Origin: Parafrankia sp. EUN1f
Lineage (GTDB): Bacteria > Actinomycetota > Actinomycetes > Frankiales > Frankiaceae
Length of the DNA: 64,000 nt
Direction: 5' to 3'
Assembly: GCF_000177675.1 (NCBI RefSeq)
Contig: NZ_ADGX01000021.1
Location: forward strand, 1 to 64,000
Positions 50,208-60,139 of the stretch are shown in pieces. A program made the translations under genes and the position numbers. The notes under the pieces are model-generated. The model had not been told where the DNA came from. It worked only from the letters and a program-made list of their open reading frames with translations, and did not search any database. The first letter of the stretch is position 1; the number at the start of each line of letters is the position of its first letter.

Positions 50208-53200
50208 CAGCGGCGTCGCCGTGGCAGCAGCGGCACCGGGCTGAGCGTCGCGGTGACCCGGCGCCGGACGCCGTCACTGCGGCGCAGCTCGCGACTCGCC
50301 GCCGCGGTGAGCTCCCAGGCCCGGCGCGCAGCGGTGTCGTCCGGCTCGGTCGCGCCGAACAGGGCGGTGCCGACCAGCGGGGCCAGCAGCGCGAGCTGCT
50401 CACCGACCAGCGGACCGCGCCGCGCGGCGGCCAGGTCGGCGACCTGGTCCGCGGACAGTGACACGGAGCGGGCCAGCCCGCGTTCGGCGAGGCGGTCACG
50501 GATCTCCCGCCAGGCACCGGCCACCCGTGCCGCGGGTGGCCCGGCCCGCGCCCGACGGCGGCGGCGCCGGGCCTTCTCCCCCACGATCCCGGCCGGGACG
50601 GTGACGGCCACCGCGAGCAGCACCAGCAACAGCACCCACCACAGGCTGCTGGCGCCTGATCCACCGCCGGTGGCGCCGAGGTCCGCGGACCGGTCGAGCT
50701 CCGGGCGGACGACGGCGTCCGCCGCCTGGGCCTCGGGGGCCTGCGCCGCGCCGTCGCCGCCGGTCGGGTCGTCGGGGTCGGGCGGGGGAAGCCGATCCTT
50801 GAGTTTGGAGATGTCGGTGGGGTCGAAGGCAACCCAGCCGATTCCCTCGAGGGCGACTTCCGGCCAGGCGAACGCCTGACGGGAGGTCACGGTGAACTCT
50901 CCCGCCTTTGACGAGGCGCGCCCATCGAGCAGATACCCGACGGCGATCCGGCTCGGCAGGCTCTCGATCCTGGCCAGCAGCACGAACGCGGTCACGAACT
51001 GCTCGACGTAGCCGTGGTGGTCGGCCTTCACGCCACCCGGATCAAGGAACCTCTTCAGCGCACCGAGGGAGTGGCCGGGGCGGGCGTCGAGGTCGACCGG
51101 GAACATCGTGGAGTTGTTCAGGTAGGCGGTGAGCGAGGTGAGCTTGCCGAACGGGGTGGTCTCGGTGCCCACGGCGTCCGCGGCGGCGTAGGTGATCTCC
51201 TGCGGGATGTGGGCCGGCAGCGCCAGGTAGGGGGCCATCTCCGTGCCGCGGGCGACGTGGGCGTCCGGGAGCCTGGGGTCGTCCGCGACAGGTACCTGGG
51301 CGGTGAGCACATACCGGTCGCCGGCCCGCAGCGGGTTCGTCGCGGCGAGCGACCCGGAGCTGGGCTGGTACGCGTAACTGACGGTGGCGTCACGGATGCC
51401 GGTCGGCTGGCCGAGCGTGGGCAGGAACGGGCCGCCCGGGGCCTCGACGGTGACGTCCATCTGGATCTCGCGGCCGGTCGTGGTCACCGGGACGTCGTCC
51501 GTACCGAGAACGCTGCCGGTACGGACGAAGACGCTGTCGTCCCGCCAGGTCGCACCGTCGAAGTCCGTGAGCACCGCGCTGCGGATCCGGTCGGTGACGA
51601 CCTTCCCGTCGTTGCTCGGCAGCCGCACCGTGAACAGCTTCCGCTCGGCGCCGCCGCGTGCGGACTTGACCTGGACGAGCGGGTTGAGCGTCGAGGTGAT
51701 GTCGACGGGCGGATGCCGATGGTCGCGCGGGTCGAACCTGTCGTTCCCCTCGGCGATCGGTGACAGGACGGCGAGGCCGGTGCCGAGCGCCGCCATGAGC
51801 GCCACCGCCGGGATCCCGACGGCCAGCTGGCCGGCTCGCGGCCGGCGCCAGGACGGAGCCCCGGCCAGCGACCGGGACAGCAGTCCGAACGGCGACCGTC
51901 CACGGCCTGCCCGGCCGGGCGGAGCACTCCCGTCACTGCCCGCCTGGTCCGCCTCGCCCGAGGCCCCGGCGCCCCCCGGAGCGCCCGGGCCTCCCGTCCC
52001 GTCCTCGGTCAGGCCCACCGCGACCGCGGCGATCCGGCCCCGTCCGGGCAGCTGGGCCGCGCGCACCACGGCGAGCGCCAGCCCGACGACGGCGATCAGC
52101 CCGGTGAGCACGAACAACGAGCGGCCCCGGCTCGCGACCAGCAGCAACGCGACGACATAGCCGAGCAGCGGGGGAAGGAGCGGGGCGAGAACGGCCTCGG
52201 CGCGCACGACCAGCACCGCCGCGCTGAACGCCGCCAGCCACACCAGGAGTACGGGCAGCAACAGCAGATCGCCGTCGGGGGCGGCCGGCAGGCCGACGGT
52301 GAGCAGCCGCGCCCAGCCGTCCCGGGCCGCGGCACCGAAGTCGGTGACGACCGACGCGCCGTCCGTGAGCCTGCCCGCGAACAGTACGAGGACGCTGAAG
52401 ACGAGCGCTCCGGACACTCCGGCGAGAACGACCAGCGGCGCCGGCCGCAGGCGCGCGCCGGCCAGACAGCCCAGTGCCGCGGCGCAGGCCGCCGCCGCCA
52501 CCAGTGCGAGGGTGGCGCGCCCGGCCGGGCCGCCGGCGAAAAGCCCGCCGAACGCGAGCCCGACCAGGGCGGTGAGGACCCCGGCGAGGACGACCTGGGC
52601 CGGCCGGAAGGACCTGACCGCCGGCGGCGGTGGGCGGAAGGTGGTCCGCCGGGAGGATCGCGGGCGACGCAGGCGCAGCCGTCGCCGCGCCGGGCCGCCC
52701 GATCCGGCTTCCTCCGACGCGCCCTGCTCCGGCGGGACCGGCGGGACCGGCTGATCGCCCGGCAGGCCGGGGCGGGCAGGCCGCACGGCCGGAACCGGAG
52801 GCGCAGACCCGGCCGGCGACCCGTAGGGAGCCGGAGGGGCGTAGGGAGCCGGTGCGGCCGGTGGCTCCGGTGCGGCCAACGAGGCCGGTGGGGCCGAACG
52901 AGGCCGGTGGGGCCAACGGGGCCGGTGCGAACGCCGGCGGCGGGGCCGATGGCGCGGACCCGGCGGCCGGCCGGGTGGGCGGCGGAGCAGCCGGCCGCGG
53001 GCGCTGAGGCTGCCCCTGGCTGTGCGGCTGCCCCTGGCTGTGCGGCTGCCGCGGGCTCTGCGCCGGCAGGGGGTTCTGCGCCGGCCGCGGGCTTCGCGGG
53101 GGCGGGGGGGTCTGCGGCGGGCGGGGCAGTGGCCGGGGTGCGCGGGCCGGCTGTGGCGGTGGCGCGGGGGGCAGGTTGAGCACCGGGAGCGGCTGGGTCG

Positions 53201-53261
53201 TCTCGGCCGGTGAGGGCTCGTCCCGCCGCCGGCCCGGCGGCGGCGCCTCCTGGCCGCTCAC
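50207..53261 (-). CDS. DUF3488/TgpA-like membrane protein with a catalytically dead transglutaminase domain; 5' end frameshifted
   Basis: As it stands the main ORF is 50207-52879 (890 aa, TTG start). The true start is probably GTG 53261 (VSGQEAPPPGRRRDEP), GTGA-coupled to the DUF58 stop; both frames join if one copy of a 19-bp tandem duplication (52877-52914) is removed. After a Pro-rich N-terminus come ~7 TM helices (VVLAGVLTALVGLAFGGLFA to LTGLIAVVGLALAVV), then an extracellular transglutaminase-like domain (SLGALKRFLDPGG, HHGYVEQFVTAFVLLARIES, LPSRIAVGYLLDG, GIGWVAFDPTD), a TM and a cytoplasmic tail. The catalytic Cys of GYCEQFA is Val (YVEQF) and the HAW His is Phe (QAFAWPEVAL), so it should be inactive. 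Operon with MoxR and DUF58, a standard trio. Confidence 0.75.
52877..52914. repeat. 19-bp tandem duplication causing a frameshift
   Basis: Positions 52877-52895 and 52896-52914 are adjacent copies identical at 18 of 19 positions. Nineteen is not a multiple of three. Removing one copy gives a continuous minus-strand frame APLAPPASLAAPEPPAAPAP, joining the GTG-53261 N-terminus to the membrane protein. With the duplication the N-terminal 120+ codons are out of frame. Confidence 0.85.
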
Positions 53262-54430
53262 CGCCGGACCCAGGAGTTCCAGACCGCGGCGAAGTCGTCG
53301 CTGGTCCGCACGTTCACCGTGAGCGCCCCGCGGACTGGTATCCCCGGGCGCCCGTGCTCCTCCCCGACGCACACCACGCTCGCCATCGCGAACCGCGACC
53401 GCACGGCGGACACAGCGCCCAGCCTGGCGCCGGGCGGCTGCCCGGTGACCACGCCGAGTACCATGCCGTCCTCTCCGGGCATCATCCGGGTCAGTTCCGC
53501 GAGCCCCGGGTCGTCGTCGGCGGGCCGGACGGCGGCGAGCAGGTCGAGCAGGCCCGTGACGTCCCGGCTGCTCTCGGCGGCCCCGCGCCGCCCTCCGGTG
53601 GTCCACAGCTCCACCGGGAAGCCGTGCTGGGCGCCGGACACCGCCAGCGACGCGGCGACCCGCACCGCATCCTCGAAGTAGTCGCCCGTGTAGGGGGCGG
53701 TGCTGGTGTCGAGCACCACCGTCATCCGCGGCTCGTTCGGCACGACGTTGTGCCGGACCATCATCTTTCCGGTGCGTGCGGTGGACCGCCAGTGGATCAG
53801 CCGCAGGTCGTCACCGCGGACGTATTCGCGCAGGCTGTGGAACGCGACCCCGCCCAGCGGCGAGGTCGCGCTGGTCGGGCCGTCCATGTCCGGCGAGCCG
53901 CCGGTCGGCAGCGGGTCGACCGGGTGGATGCGGGGATGCACCCTCAGCGTCGAACGGTCCGGGAAGGCCCGCCCGACGTGCAGCAGCCGCAGCGGGTCGG
54001 TGTGGCCGACGACGAGCGGGCCGACCTCGAACACCCCGCGCCGGTCGGTCGGCAGTGGGTACGCCGCCTGGAACCGGGCGCCGGGCGCGAGGCTGGGCAG
54101 GGCCACGGCCACGGTCTGCTCCCCCACCGTCTCCGCCGCCAGAATCGGCGGGCTGCGCCGTCGCGCCGCGTTGGTGACGGTGACCAGGGCACGGGCACCG
54201 TCGCCCTGGAACACGCTGGGCGGGTGGATCTCCCGGATCAGGGTCACGTCCGGTGTCACCGTCATCCAGCCGGCGGCGCACAGCAGCGCCACCCCGGCCA
54301 CCAGGCCGAGGGCGAGCAGCTCCGGGTAGTCCAGCACCAGCCCGGCCGCGATGAGCACGGCTGTGGCCGCCGCCATCGCGACACCGGATCCGGTGATCCG
54401 CGCACTGCCCGCTGCCTGTGAGGACCCCAT
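53258..54430 (-). CDS. DUF58 family protein
   Basis: 390 aa. Two N-terminal membrane helices (VAMAAATAVLIAAGLVLDYP, LLALGLVAGVALLCAAGWMT), then a beta-sandwich-like region (VTLIREIHPPSVFQGDGARA, YPLPTDRRGVFEVGPLVVGH) and the DUF58 signature PLGGVAFHSLREYVRGDDLR, LIHWRSTARTGKMMVRHNVV, then a VWA-like core (EPRMTVVLDTS...VTGLLDLLAAVRP). DUF58 proteins partner MoxR AAA ATPases. Start ATG 54430 lies 15 nt after the MoxR stop, and its stop overlaps the GTG of the transglutaminase-like gene. Confidence 0.88.
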   Translation of the reverse strand: MGSSQAAGSARITGSGVAMAAATAVLIAAGLVLDYPELLALGLVAGVALLCAAGWMTVTPDVTLIREIHPPSVFQGDGARALVTVTNAARRRSPPILAAETVGEQTVAVALPSLAPGARFQAAYPLPTDRRGVFEVGPLVVGHTDPLRLLHVGRAFPDRSTLRVHPRIHPVDPLPTGGSPDMDGPTSATSPLGGVAFHSLREYVRGDDLRLIHWRSTARTGKMMVRHNVVPNEPRMTVVLDTSTAPYTGDYFEDAVRVAASLAVSGAQHGFPVELWTTGGRRGAAESSRDVTGLLDLLAAVRPADDDPGLAELTRMMPGEDGMVLGVVTGQPPGARLGAVSAVRSRFAMASVVCVGEEHGRPGIPVRGALTVNVRTSDDFAAVWNSWVRR

Positions 54431-54445
54431 CGGTTCCCTGCCGGG

Positions 54446-55450
54446 CTAGTAGGAGGACACGCGCTGGTCGGGAACCGGCATCGAGGTCATGATCGCGCCG
54501 AGCAGGCTCTCGCTCGTCGCCCCGGACAGTTCCGCCTCGGGCCGCAGCAGCATCCGGTGCCCCAGCACGTAGGGTGCGAGGGCCTGCACATCCTCGGGCT
54601 TGACGAACGACCGCCCGGCGGCGGCGGCGTGGGCCTGGGCGGCGACGGCGAGGGCCATCCCGCCGCGGGGGCTGACCCCGAGGCGCAGCTCACCGATCCG
54701 CCGGGTCTCCGAAACGATCATCACGATGTAGCCGAGCAGGGCCGGCGCGAGGTGGATCCGGCGCACGATCTGCGTCATCCGCTGGACGTCCGAGATACTC
54801 ACCACCGGCGACAGTGACCGGGGGGTCACCCCGCGGGCACCGTTGGCGAGGATCTCCACCTCGGCCTCGTACCGCGGGTAGCCGATGTGCAGGCGCGCCA
54901 TGAACCGGTCGATCTGCGCCTCGGGCAGGTCGTACGTCCCGCCGTGCTCGACGGGGTTCTGGGTGGCGATCACGATGAACGGCCGGGGCACCTCGTACGG
55001 GATGCTGTCCGTGGTGGTGACCTGGCGTTCCTCCATCACCTCCAGCAGCGCGGACTGCGTCTTGGGCGAGGCCCGGTTGATCTCGTCGGCCAGGACGACG
55101 TTGCCGAACACCGCGCCCGGTTGGAACTCGAACTCCCGGCTCTCGGCGTTCCAGATCTGCACCCCGGTGACATCGGTCGGCAGCAGGTCGGGGGTGAACT
55201 GGATGCGGCGCATCAGGCCGCCCTCGATCGAGCTCGCGATGGCCTTCGCCAGCGACGTCTTGCCGACTCCGGGGACGTCGTCGATCAGGATGTGCCCTTC
55301 GGCGGCCAGGCACACCAGCGCGAGCCTGATGACCTCCGGCTTCCCTCGGACGAAGCGCCCGATGTTGCCGTGCAGTGCTTCGAAGCACTCACGGAACCAG
55401 GTCACCTCGGCGTCCCCCGCCGCTGCGCCGGCCGCTGGCGGGCTGGTCAT
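54446..55450 (-). CDS. MoxR-family AAA+ ATPase
   Basis: 334 aa. GHILIDDVPGVGKTSLAKAI (Walker A), IQFTPDLLPTDVTGVQIWNA, FGNVVLADEINRASPKTQSA (Walker B), LLEVMEERQVTTTDSIPYEV, FIVIATQNPVEHGGTYDLPE (sensor 1), AQIDRFMARLHIGYPRYEAE, and the C-terminal lid ending GATSESLLGAIMTSMPVP: a complete MoxR. These act as chaperones for VWA/DUF58 and surface protein complexes. First gene of the minus-strand operon; the ~225 nt upstream separate it from the divergent Fn3 gene and must hold both promoters. The N-terminal Ala-rich residues from 55450 fit the family. Confidence 0.92.
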   Translation of the reverse strand: MTSPPAAGAAAGDAEVTWFRECFEALHGNIGRFVRGKPEVIRLALVCLAAEGHILIDDVPGVGKTSLAKAIASSIEGGLMRRIQFTPDLLPTDVTGVQIWNAESREFEFQPGAVFGNVVLADEINRASPKTQSALLEVMEERQVTTTDSIPYEVPRPFIVIATQNPVEHGGTYDLPEAQIDRFMARLHIGYPRYEAEVEILANGARGVTPRSLSPVVSISDVQRMTQIVRRIHLAPALLGYIVMIVSETRRIGELRLGVSPRGGMALAVAAQAHAAAAGRSFVKPEDVQALAPYVLGHRMLLRPEAELSGATSESLLGAIMTSMPVPDQRVSSY

Positions 55451-55675
55451 GAGCCGCTCCGAACGATCACGCGGCGAACGCTAGGGGAGGTCGAGTGCCT
55501 CGGTAAACGGCCTCGCGGTTGTGGTCCCGAAAGGGCAGCACACCCCGCCCTGGCGGGCGATCTCCGGATACCTGCGGGCAGGCGGCCGCCCGTGCCGGCC
55601 CCGCCGGCACGGGCGGCCGTACCGTGCGGGGCGTCACGGTTGCGAAGCACACCGTACGGAACTGGGCGGAGCGTG

Positions 55676-57244
55676 ATGGATCCGGTTGTGGAGCTGCGGG
55701 ACCGCCGGCTTCAGGTCCGTCCCGGGGAGACCGTGCAGACGTCGGCGACGGTGCACAACGCCACCGACGTCATCGCCCAGTACACGTTCGAGGTGCTCGG
55801 CCCGGCTGCCGCCTGGGCCGAGGTCATCCCCCCGACCGTCTCCGTCGTGCGCAAGGGGCGGAACACCGTCCAGATCCGGTTCCGGCCGCCGGTCGGGCCG
55901 GTGGGGATCGTCCCGTTCGCGCTGCGCTGCGCCTCCCAGGATCATCCCGACAGCGCGGCGGTCGACGAGGGTGAGCTGGTCGTCGGGGCGATCCACGACA
56001 TCGTTCCCACGGTCACCCCGACCATCTCGCGCGGCCGCTGGACCGGCCGGTGGACGGCCCGGTTCGAGAACCGGGGCACGGTGGCGGCCCGGCTGCGGGT
56101 GACGGCGTCCGACAAGCGCCGCGAGCTCGGATTCGCCCTCGCGCCCCACGAGATCGTCGTCGACCCAGGCCAGACCGGAGAGGTCTACCTGAAGGCGCGG
56201 GCCAGCGTGCCGACGCTGCTCGGCACCGTCGCCCCCCGGCCGGTGCAGCTGACCTACACCAGAGCCACCGGCCCGGACGAGAAGGCGGACGAGGGAACCG
56301 TCGAGCTCGTGTTCGAGCAGGTCCCCGTGTTGTCGCGGGCCGTCGCCGCGGTCGGCGCGCTGGCACTCGTCGGCGGTGCCGCGGCCGTCCTCCTGCTGGC
56401 CCGCGCCACGCCGAGCGACAAGCTCGCCTCGGACAAGGTCACCCGGCCGGACCAGCCCACCGGGCTGACCGCCGAGACCGCCGGGGCTGGCGCGATCAGC
56501 CTGAACTGGTCGGCGGTGCCCAGCGCGGAGAACTACCTGCTCTACAAGCTGGTCGGTTCGGACGCGGACGGAGCCGCCAACGAACTCCATCCGGTGAAGG
56601 CCCCCCTGACGGCGCACACCTGGGAGGGGCTGGCGGCCGGGGCCCACACCTGCTTCCGCCTCGTCGCCTCCAACGAGGGCGGTGAATCCAAGGCCTCCGA
56701 GACGGTGTGCCAGGACGCCGGGGCCAGCCCGGCCACTCCGGAGCCGACCGGCTCGACGACCCCGACGACGACGCCCACACCCGACCCGGACGTCACCAGC
56801 ACCACTCCCACCGACCCGGGCGGGAAGACCGGGCAGGGACGTGAGCCCCAGGGCTTCTACGTCGTGCTCGGCAGCTTCTGGAAGGACGACAAGGCGGAGC
56901 AGGCCGCCCAGAAGCCACTCCTGCGCAAGGCGGAGATCGACCAGGCGCTCGGCGTCACGACGGTGCTGGCCGACGCGGACGCCTCGAAGCGCCTGGGCGG
57001 CCAGTTCCCCGGGCAGTTCATCATCTACCTCGACGGCCAGTTCGCCTCCTGGGCGGAAGCGGACGCCTACTGCACGGAGAAGAAGGCCAGCGGGCTGCTC
57101 GGCCGGGACCCGGTCTGCTTCGCCCCGGTGGAGCCGACGGGCACCCCCATAGTGCGTCCCGTGCCGACACCCACCGCGGCCGGCAACGGCCCGCGGCCCG
57201 GGACTCCCAGCGCGCAGCCGACCTCGCTGGTGCTGGGCCGGTAG
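55676..57244 (+). CDS. Membrane protein with Ig-like N-terminus, Fn3 domain and SPOR-like C-terminus
   Basis: 522 aa from ATG 55676 with CGGAG 5 nt upstream (frame open to 54887). Residues 1-~215 are two NPCBM/Ig-like beta domains (VELRDRRLQVRPGETVQTSA, VIAQYTFEVLGPAAAWAEV, FENRGTVAARLRVTASDKRR). One TM helix (AVAAVGALALVGGAAAVLLL, ~220-243), an Fn3 domain (PTGLTAETAGAGAISLNWSA, NYLLYKLVGS, CFRLVASNEGGESKASE, ~262-345), a Thr/Pro linker, and a ~90-aa end (GFYVVLGSFWKDDKAEQAAQ, FPGQFIIYLDGQFASWAEAD) that resembles SPOR peptidoglycan-binding domains. The N-terminal part is probably cytoplasmic and may bind the co-encoded Hsp70. The stop is 3 nt before the Hsp70 start, so the two form an operon. 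Confidence 0.7.
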   Translation: MDPVVELRDRRLQVRPGETVQTSATVHNATDVIAQYTFEVLGPAAAWAEVIPPTVSVVRKGRNTVQIRFRPPVGPVGIVPFALRCASQDHPDSAAVDEGELVVGAIHDIVPTVTPTISRGRWTGRWTARFENRGTVAARLRVTASDKRRELGFALAPHEIVVDPGQTGEVYLKARASVPTLLGTVAPRPVQLTYTRATGPDEKADEGTVELVFEQVPVLSRAVAAVGALALVGGAAAVLLLARATPSDKLASDKVTRPDQPTGLTAETAGAGAISLNWSAVPSAENYLLYKLVGSDADGAANELHPVKAPLTAHTWEGLAAGAHTCFRLVASNEGGESKASETVCQDAGASPATPEPTGSTTPTTTPTPDPDVTSTTPTDPGGKTGQGREPQGFYVVLGSFWKDDKAEQAAQKPLLRKAEIDQALGVTTVLADADASKRLGGQFPGQFIIYLDGQFASWAEADAYCTEKKASGLLGRDPVCFAPVEPTGTPIVRPVPTPTAAGNGPRPGTPSAQPTSLVLGR

Positions 57245-57247
57245 CCG

Positions 57248-59932
57248 ATGGCCTACGCACTGGGTATCGACGTCGGCACGACCTTCACCGCCGCCGCGGT
57301 CTGGCGTGACGACCGGGCCGAGACGGTCGGCCTCGGCGACCACTCCCCGGTCATCCCCAGCGTGCTCTTCCGGCGGGAGGACGGGCTGATGCTCGTCGGC
57401 GCGGCCGCCGAGGCGCGGGCCGTGACCGAGCCCGACCGGGTCGCCCGCGCGTTCAAGCGCCGGCTCGGTGACGGCGTGCCGTTCCTCCTCGGCGACGCCG
57501 AGGTCACGGCAACCGACCTCACCACCGACATGATCCGCTACGTCGTCTCCAAGGTCACCGAGCGGGAATCCCAGGCTCCGGCGCATGTGACGTTGGCCTG
57601 CCCCGCGACCTGGTCCGCGCACCGCCGCGGCCTGCTGGAACAAGCCGCCAGGAACGCTGGGCTCAGCGAGCTCGGCAACGTGGGCCTGGTCGCCGAACCG
57701 ACCGCGGCCGCGGTCTGGTACGCGGCGCAGCCGGACCGGCAGCTCGGCCCCGGCGAACTGCTCGCCGTCTACGACTTCGGCGGCGGCACCTTCGACGCCA
57801 CCGTGCTGCGGCGGACCGTCGACGGCTTCGACCTGTGCGGGGCTCCCGGCGGCGAGGACAGCATCGGCGGCGCCGATGTCGACGACGCCGTCCTCGAGCA
57901 CGTCGCCCGAGCCGTCGGCCCAGGCTGGTATGAGCTGGACGTTGCCGACCCGGCGACAGCGCGGGCGATGGCCGCCGTGGCAGCCGCCGCGGTGACGGCC
58001 AAGGAGTTGCTCTCCGACGACACCCGGGCCGAGATCCCGGTCATCCTGCCCGGGGTGAACAAGGTCGTCCCGATCACGCGGGACGACCTGGAGGACTCGG
58101 TGAGGGTCCTGATCCTGCGCACCGTCGACGCGTTGCGCAGGACGATAGCCGCGGCCGGGTTCCGGGAGACCGACCTCACCCAGGTGCTGCTCGTCGGCGG
58201 GTCGAGCCGCATTCCGATGATCGGCCGACTGCTGGCGGACCACCTGGGGGTGACCGTCACCGCCGACGCGCATCCGAAGCTGGCGGTCTGCCTCGGCGCG
58301 GCCATCTCCGCGGGTGCCCGGCTGGCCGCGACCGCCGTCCCGCAACAGGCGCCAGCACCGCGGTGGGGGTCCGAGGCACCCGACCGGCACGACGGCGCCG
58401 TGCTCCCCCCCGACGCCCCGCTGGACGACGTCCTGGTGGAATCCGCGTGGTCGGCGACGGGCGAGTGGAGCAGGACTGGTCCCGGCGGCCAGGTCGACCC
58501 GCCAGTCGACCCCCCAGGGGAACAGGAGGCCCGCCGGGCCGCCGACCTGATCGCCCCGGTGCACGGCGAGCCGACACCCGCCGAATCCGCACCCGCGGCG
58601 GTGAGCCTGCGGGTTGATCTCGACCGGGCTGGTCTCACCGCCGCGACCGACCAGCTGCTGCGCCCCGCCGCGAGCGTCCCGCGACGGGTCCCGCTCGCCG
58701 ATCGGGACGCGCCGCTGGTGGTGCGGACCGCGGGTGACAGCGACTACCGAAAGGCCGGTCGACGTGGCGCGGTCGTGTTCGCCGCCGTCGCGGCGGTGGT
58801 GCTCCTGGTAGCCGTCATCGTCGGGATCGGCATCGGCCTGGGCGGTGGCACGGGCGATCCGCGCCTGGCCGGTGGCGCACCGCCGCTCACCCGGCCAGGG
58901 ACCGCCGGTGCCGGCGCCGGCACGGCCCTGCCGGCCACCGAACAGGTCGCCCGGCTGACCGGTGGCCCGTTGGCGGGCGCGGGCTCAGCCGCGCGCTCGG
59001 GCACAGGTGTTGACACAGGCAGCCGGACGGGCGGTGCCGCGCGCGGAATCGCCCCGCGGCCGGGCGGCGGCTCGGTCGCGGTGGGCAGCGAGATCGGCTC
59101 CGGCTCGACGGAGGAGGCTCCCGCAGCCTGGTGGACCGCCGACGGGACGACCTGGCAGCACGCCGCGATAGCCGGCTCGGGCGGTGGCGTCACGGGCGGC
59201 CTGGGTGCCGTGACCGCGACGTCCGACGGCGCCCGGCTGGTCGCGGTCGGCTGGGACGAAAGCGCCGCGGGCGTGTTCACCGCCACGGCCTGGACCTCCG
59301 CGGACGGGCGAAGCTGGCAGCCGGCCTCGGTCGAGCGGGCGTCGAACGCCGCATTGCGTGACGTGGTGGCTGTCCCCGGTGGCCTGCTGGCCGTCGGTCA
59401 GGACCTCGCGGTCGACCGCGAGGGCGACGGCACCGTATGGACGTCGTCCGATGGCACGTCCTGGAGACGGCTGACCGTCACCGGCGTCGACGGGTTGGGC
59501 GTCCAGAGCCTCGACCGCATTGCCCGGCTTGCCGATGGCAGCCTGCTCGCGGTGGGCCGGGAACCGTCCGGGGCTGGCTCGGTGAGCCGGGTGCGGCGTT
59601 CGACGGACGGCGGTGCGGCCTGGGCCGCCGTCGAGACGGATCTTCCTGCCGGGGCCGAGGTCACCGGCCTGGCGGCACTCTCCGACGGGCGGCTCGTCGG
59701 TACGGGCTCCACGCCGGCCACGGGACACCGCGAGCCTCGCCTCTGGGTCACCGACACCGGTGCGCGACGATGGGAGCCGCAGGAGCCGGTCGTCGTCGGG
59801 GGCACGGGAGGCACCGCGGTCGCCAAGGTGGACCTGCTCGGGGTGGTCGCGCCCGGGGCGGTCCTGGCAACCGGCACGGTCGCCGGCTCCACGCCGGCAT
59901 CGTGGACGATCGACCTCGACCAGCCCCGCTGA
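57248..59932 (+). CDS. Hsp70 (DnaK-like) ATPase fused to a TM helix and extracytoplasmic beta-propeller
   Basis: 894 aa. Residues 1-~360 are an Hsp70 nucleotide-binding domain: ALGIDVGTTFTAAAVWRDDR (phosphate 1), AVYDFGGGTFDATVLRRTVD (phosphate 2, ~176), TQVLLVGGSSRIPMIGRLLA (adenosine, ~318). No substrate-binding domain follows. Instead a linker leads to a single TM helix (AVVFAAVAAVVLLVAVIVGI, ~505-530), a Gly/Ala-rich spacer, and a ~300-aa propeller of BNR-like blades with WxSxDGxxW (WTSADGRSWQPASVER, WTSSDGTSWRRLTVTG, RRSTDGGAAWAAVETD). ATP use inside and a sensor propeller outside suggest a transmembrane signalling or assembly factor. Operon partner of the Fn3/SPOR protein. Confidence 0.82.
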   Translation: MAYALGIDVGTTFTAAAVWRDDRAETVGLGDHSPVIPSVLFRREDGLMLVGAAAEARAVTEPDRVARAFKRRLGDGVPFLLGDAEVTATDLTTDMIRYVVSKVTERESQAPAHVTLACPATWSAHRRGLLEQAARNAGLSELGNVGLVAEPTAAAVWYAAQPDRQLGPGELLAVYDFGGGTFDATVLRRTVDGFDLCGAPGGEDSIGGADVDDAVLEHVARAVGPGWYELDVADPATARAMAAVAAAAVTAKELLSDDTRAEIPVILPGVNKVVPITRDDLEDSVRVLILRTVDALRRTIAAAGFRETDLTQVLLVGGSSRIPMIGRLLADHLGVTVTADAHPKLAVCLGAAISAGARLAATAVPQQAPAPRWGSEAPDRHDGAVLPPDAPLDDVLVESAWSATGEWSRTGPGGQVDPPVDPPGEQEARRAADLIAPVHGEPTPAESAPAAVSLRVDLDRAGLTAATDQLLRPAASVPRRVPLADRDAPLVVRTAGDSDYRKAGRRGAVVFAAVAAVVLLVAVIVGIGIGLGGGTGDPRLAGGAPPLTRPGTAGAGAGTALPATEQVARLTGGPLAGAGSAARSGTGVDTGSRTGGAARGIAPRPGGGSVAVGSEIGSGSTEEAPAAWWTADGTTWQHAAIAGSGGGVTGGLGAVTATSDGARLVAVGWDESAAGVFTATAWTSADGRSWQPASVERASNAALRDVVAVPGGLLAVGQDLAVDREGDGTVWTSSDGTSWRRLTVTGVDGLGVQSLDRIARLADGSLLAVGREPSGAGSVSRVRRSTDGGAAWAAVETDLPAGAEVTGLAALSDGRLVGTGSTPATGHREPRLWVTDTGARRWEPQEPVVVGGTGGTAVAKVDLLGVVAPGAVLATGTVAGSTPASWTIDLDQPR

Positions 59933-60027
59933 GCGCACCCGGTGCGGGTTCCCCCGTTCTCCGCACCCACCGCACCTTCCGCCAGCATTCATCCACTCCC
60001 ACGGGCACGCGCACTCCCACGGGCCGG

Positions 60028-60057
60028 GGATGGAGATGGAGATGGAGATGGAGATCG
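60028..60057. repeat. GGAGAT hexanucleotide repeat, five copies
   Basis: Five direct copies of the GGAGAT unit between the Hsp70 gene and the next convergent gene. Purine-rich and prone to slippage. No coding role. Confidence 0.8.
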
Positions 60058-60074
60058 TGCGACCGGACAGCGGC

Positions 60075-60108
60075 CCGGGACGGGACGGTTTCCACCGTCC
60101 CGTCCCGG
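60075..60108. terminator. Perfect 15-bp hairpin between convergent genes
   Basis: CCGGGACGGGACGGT (60075-60089) pairs fully with ACCGTCCCGTCCCGG (60094-60108) around a TTCC loop, followed by CATTTCATT. Very stable stem, 4-nt loop, between the Hsp70 stop (59932) and the phosphodiesterase stop (60140). Likely bidirectional terminator. Confidence 0.85.
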
Positions 60109-60139
60109 CATTTCATTCGTGGTGGTTCCGGGGCTGCGC

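Noticed and set aside
53210-54421. 403-aa plus-strand ORF
   Set aside because: Opposite DUF58, which has clear family signatures and operon context.
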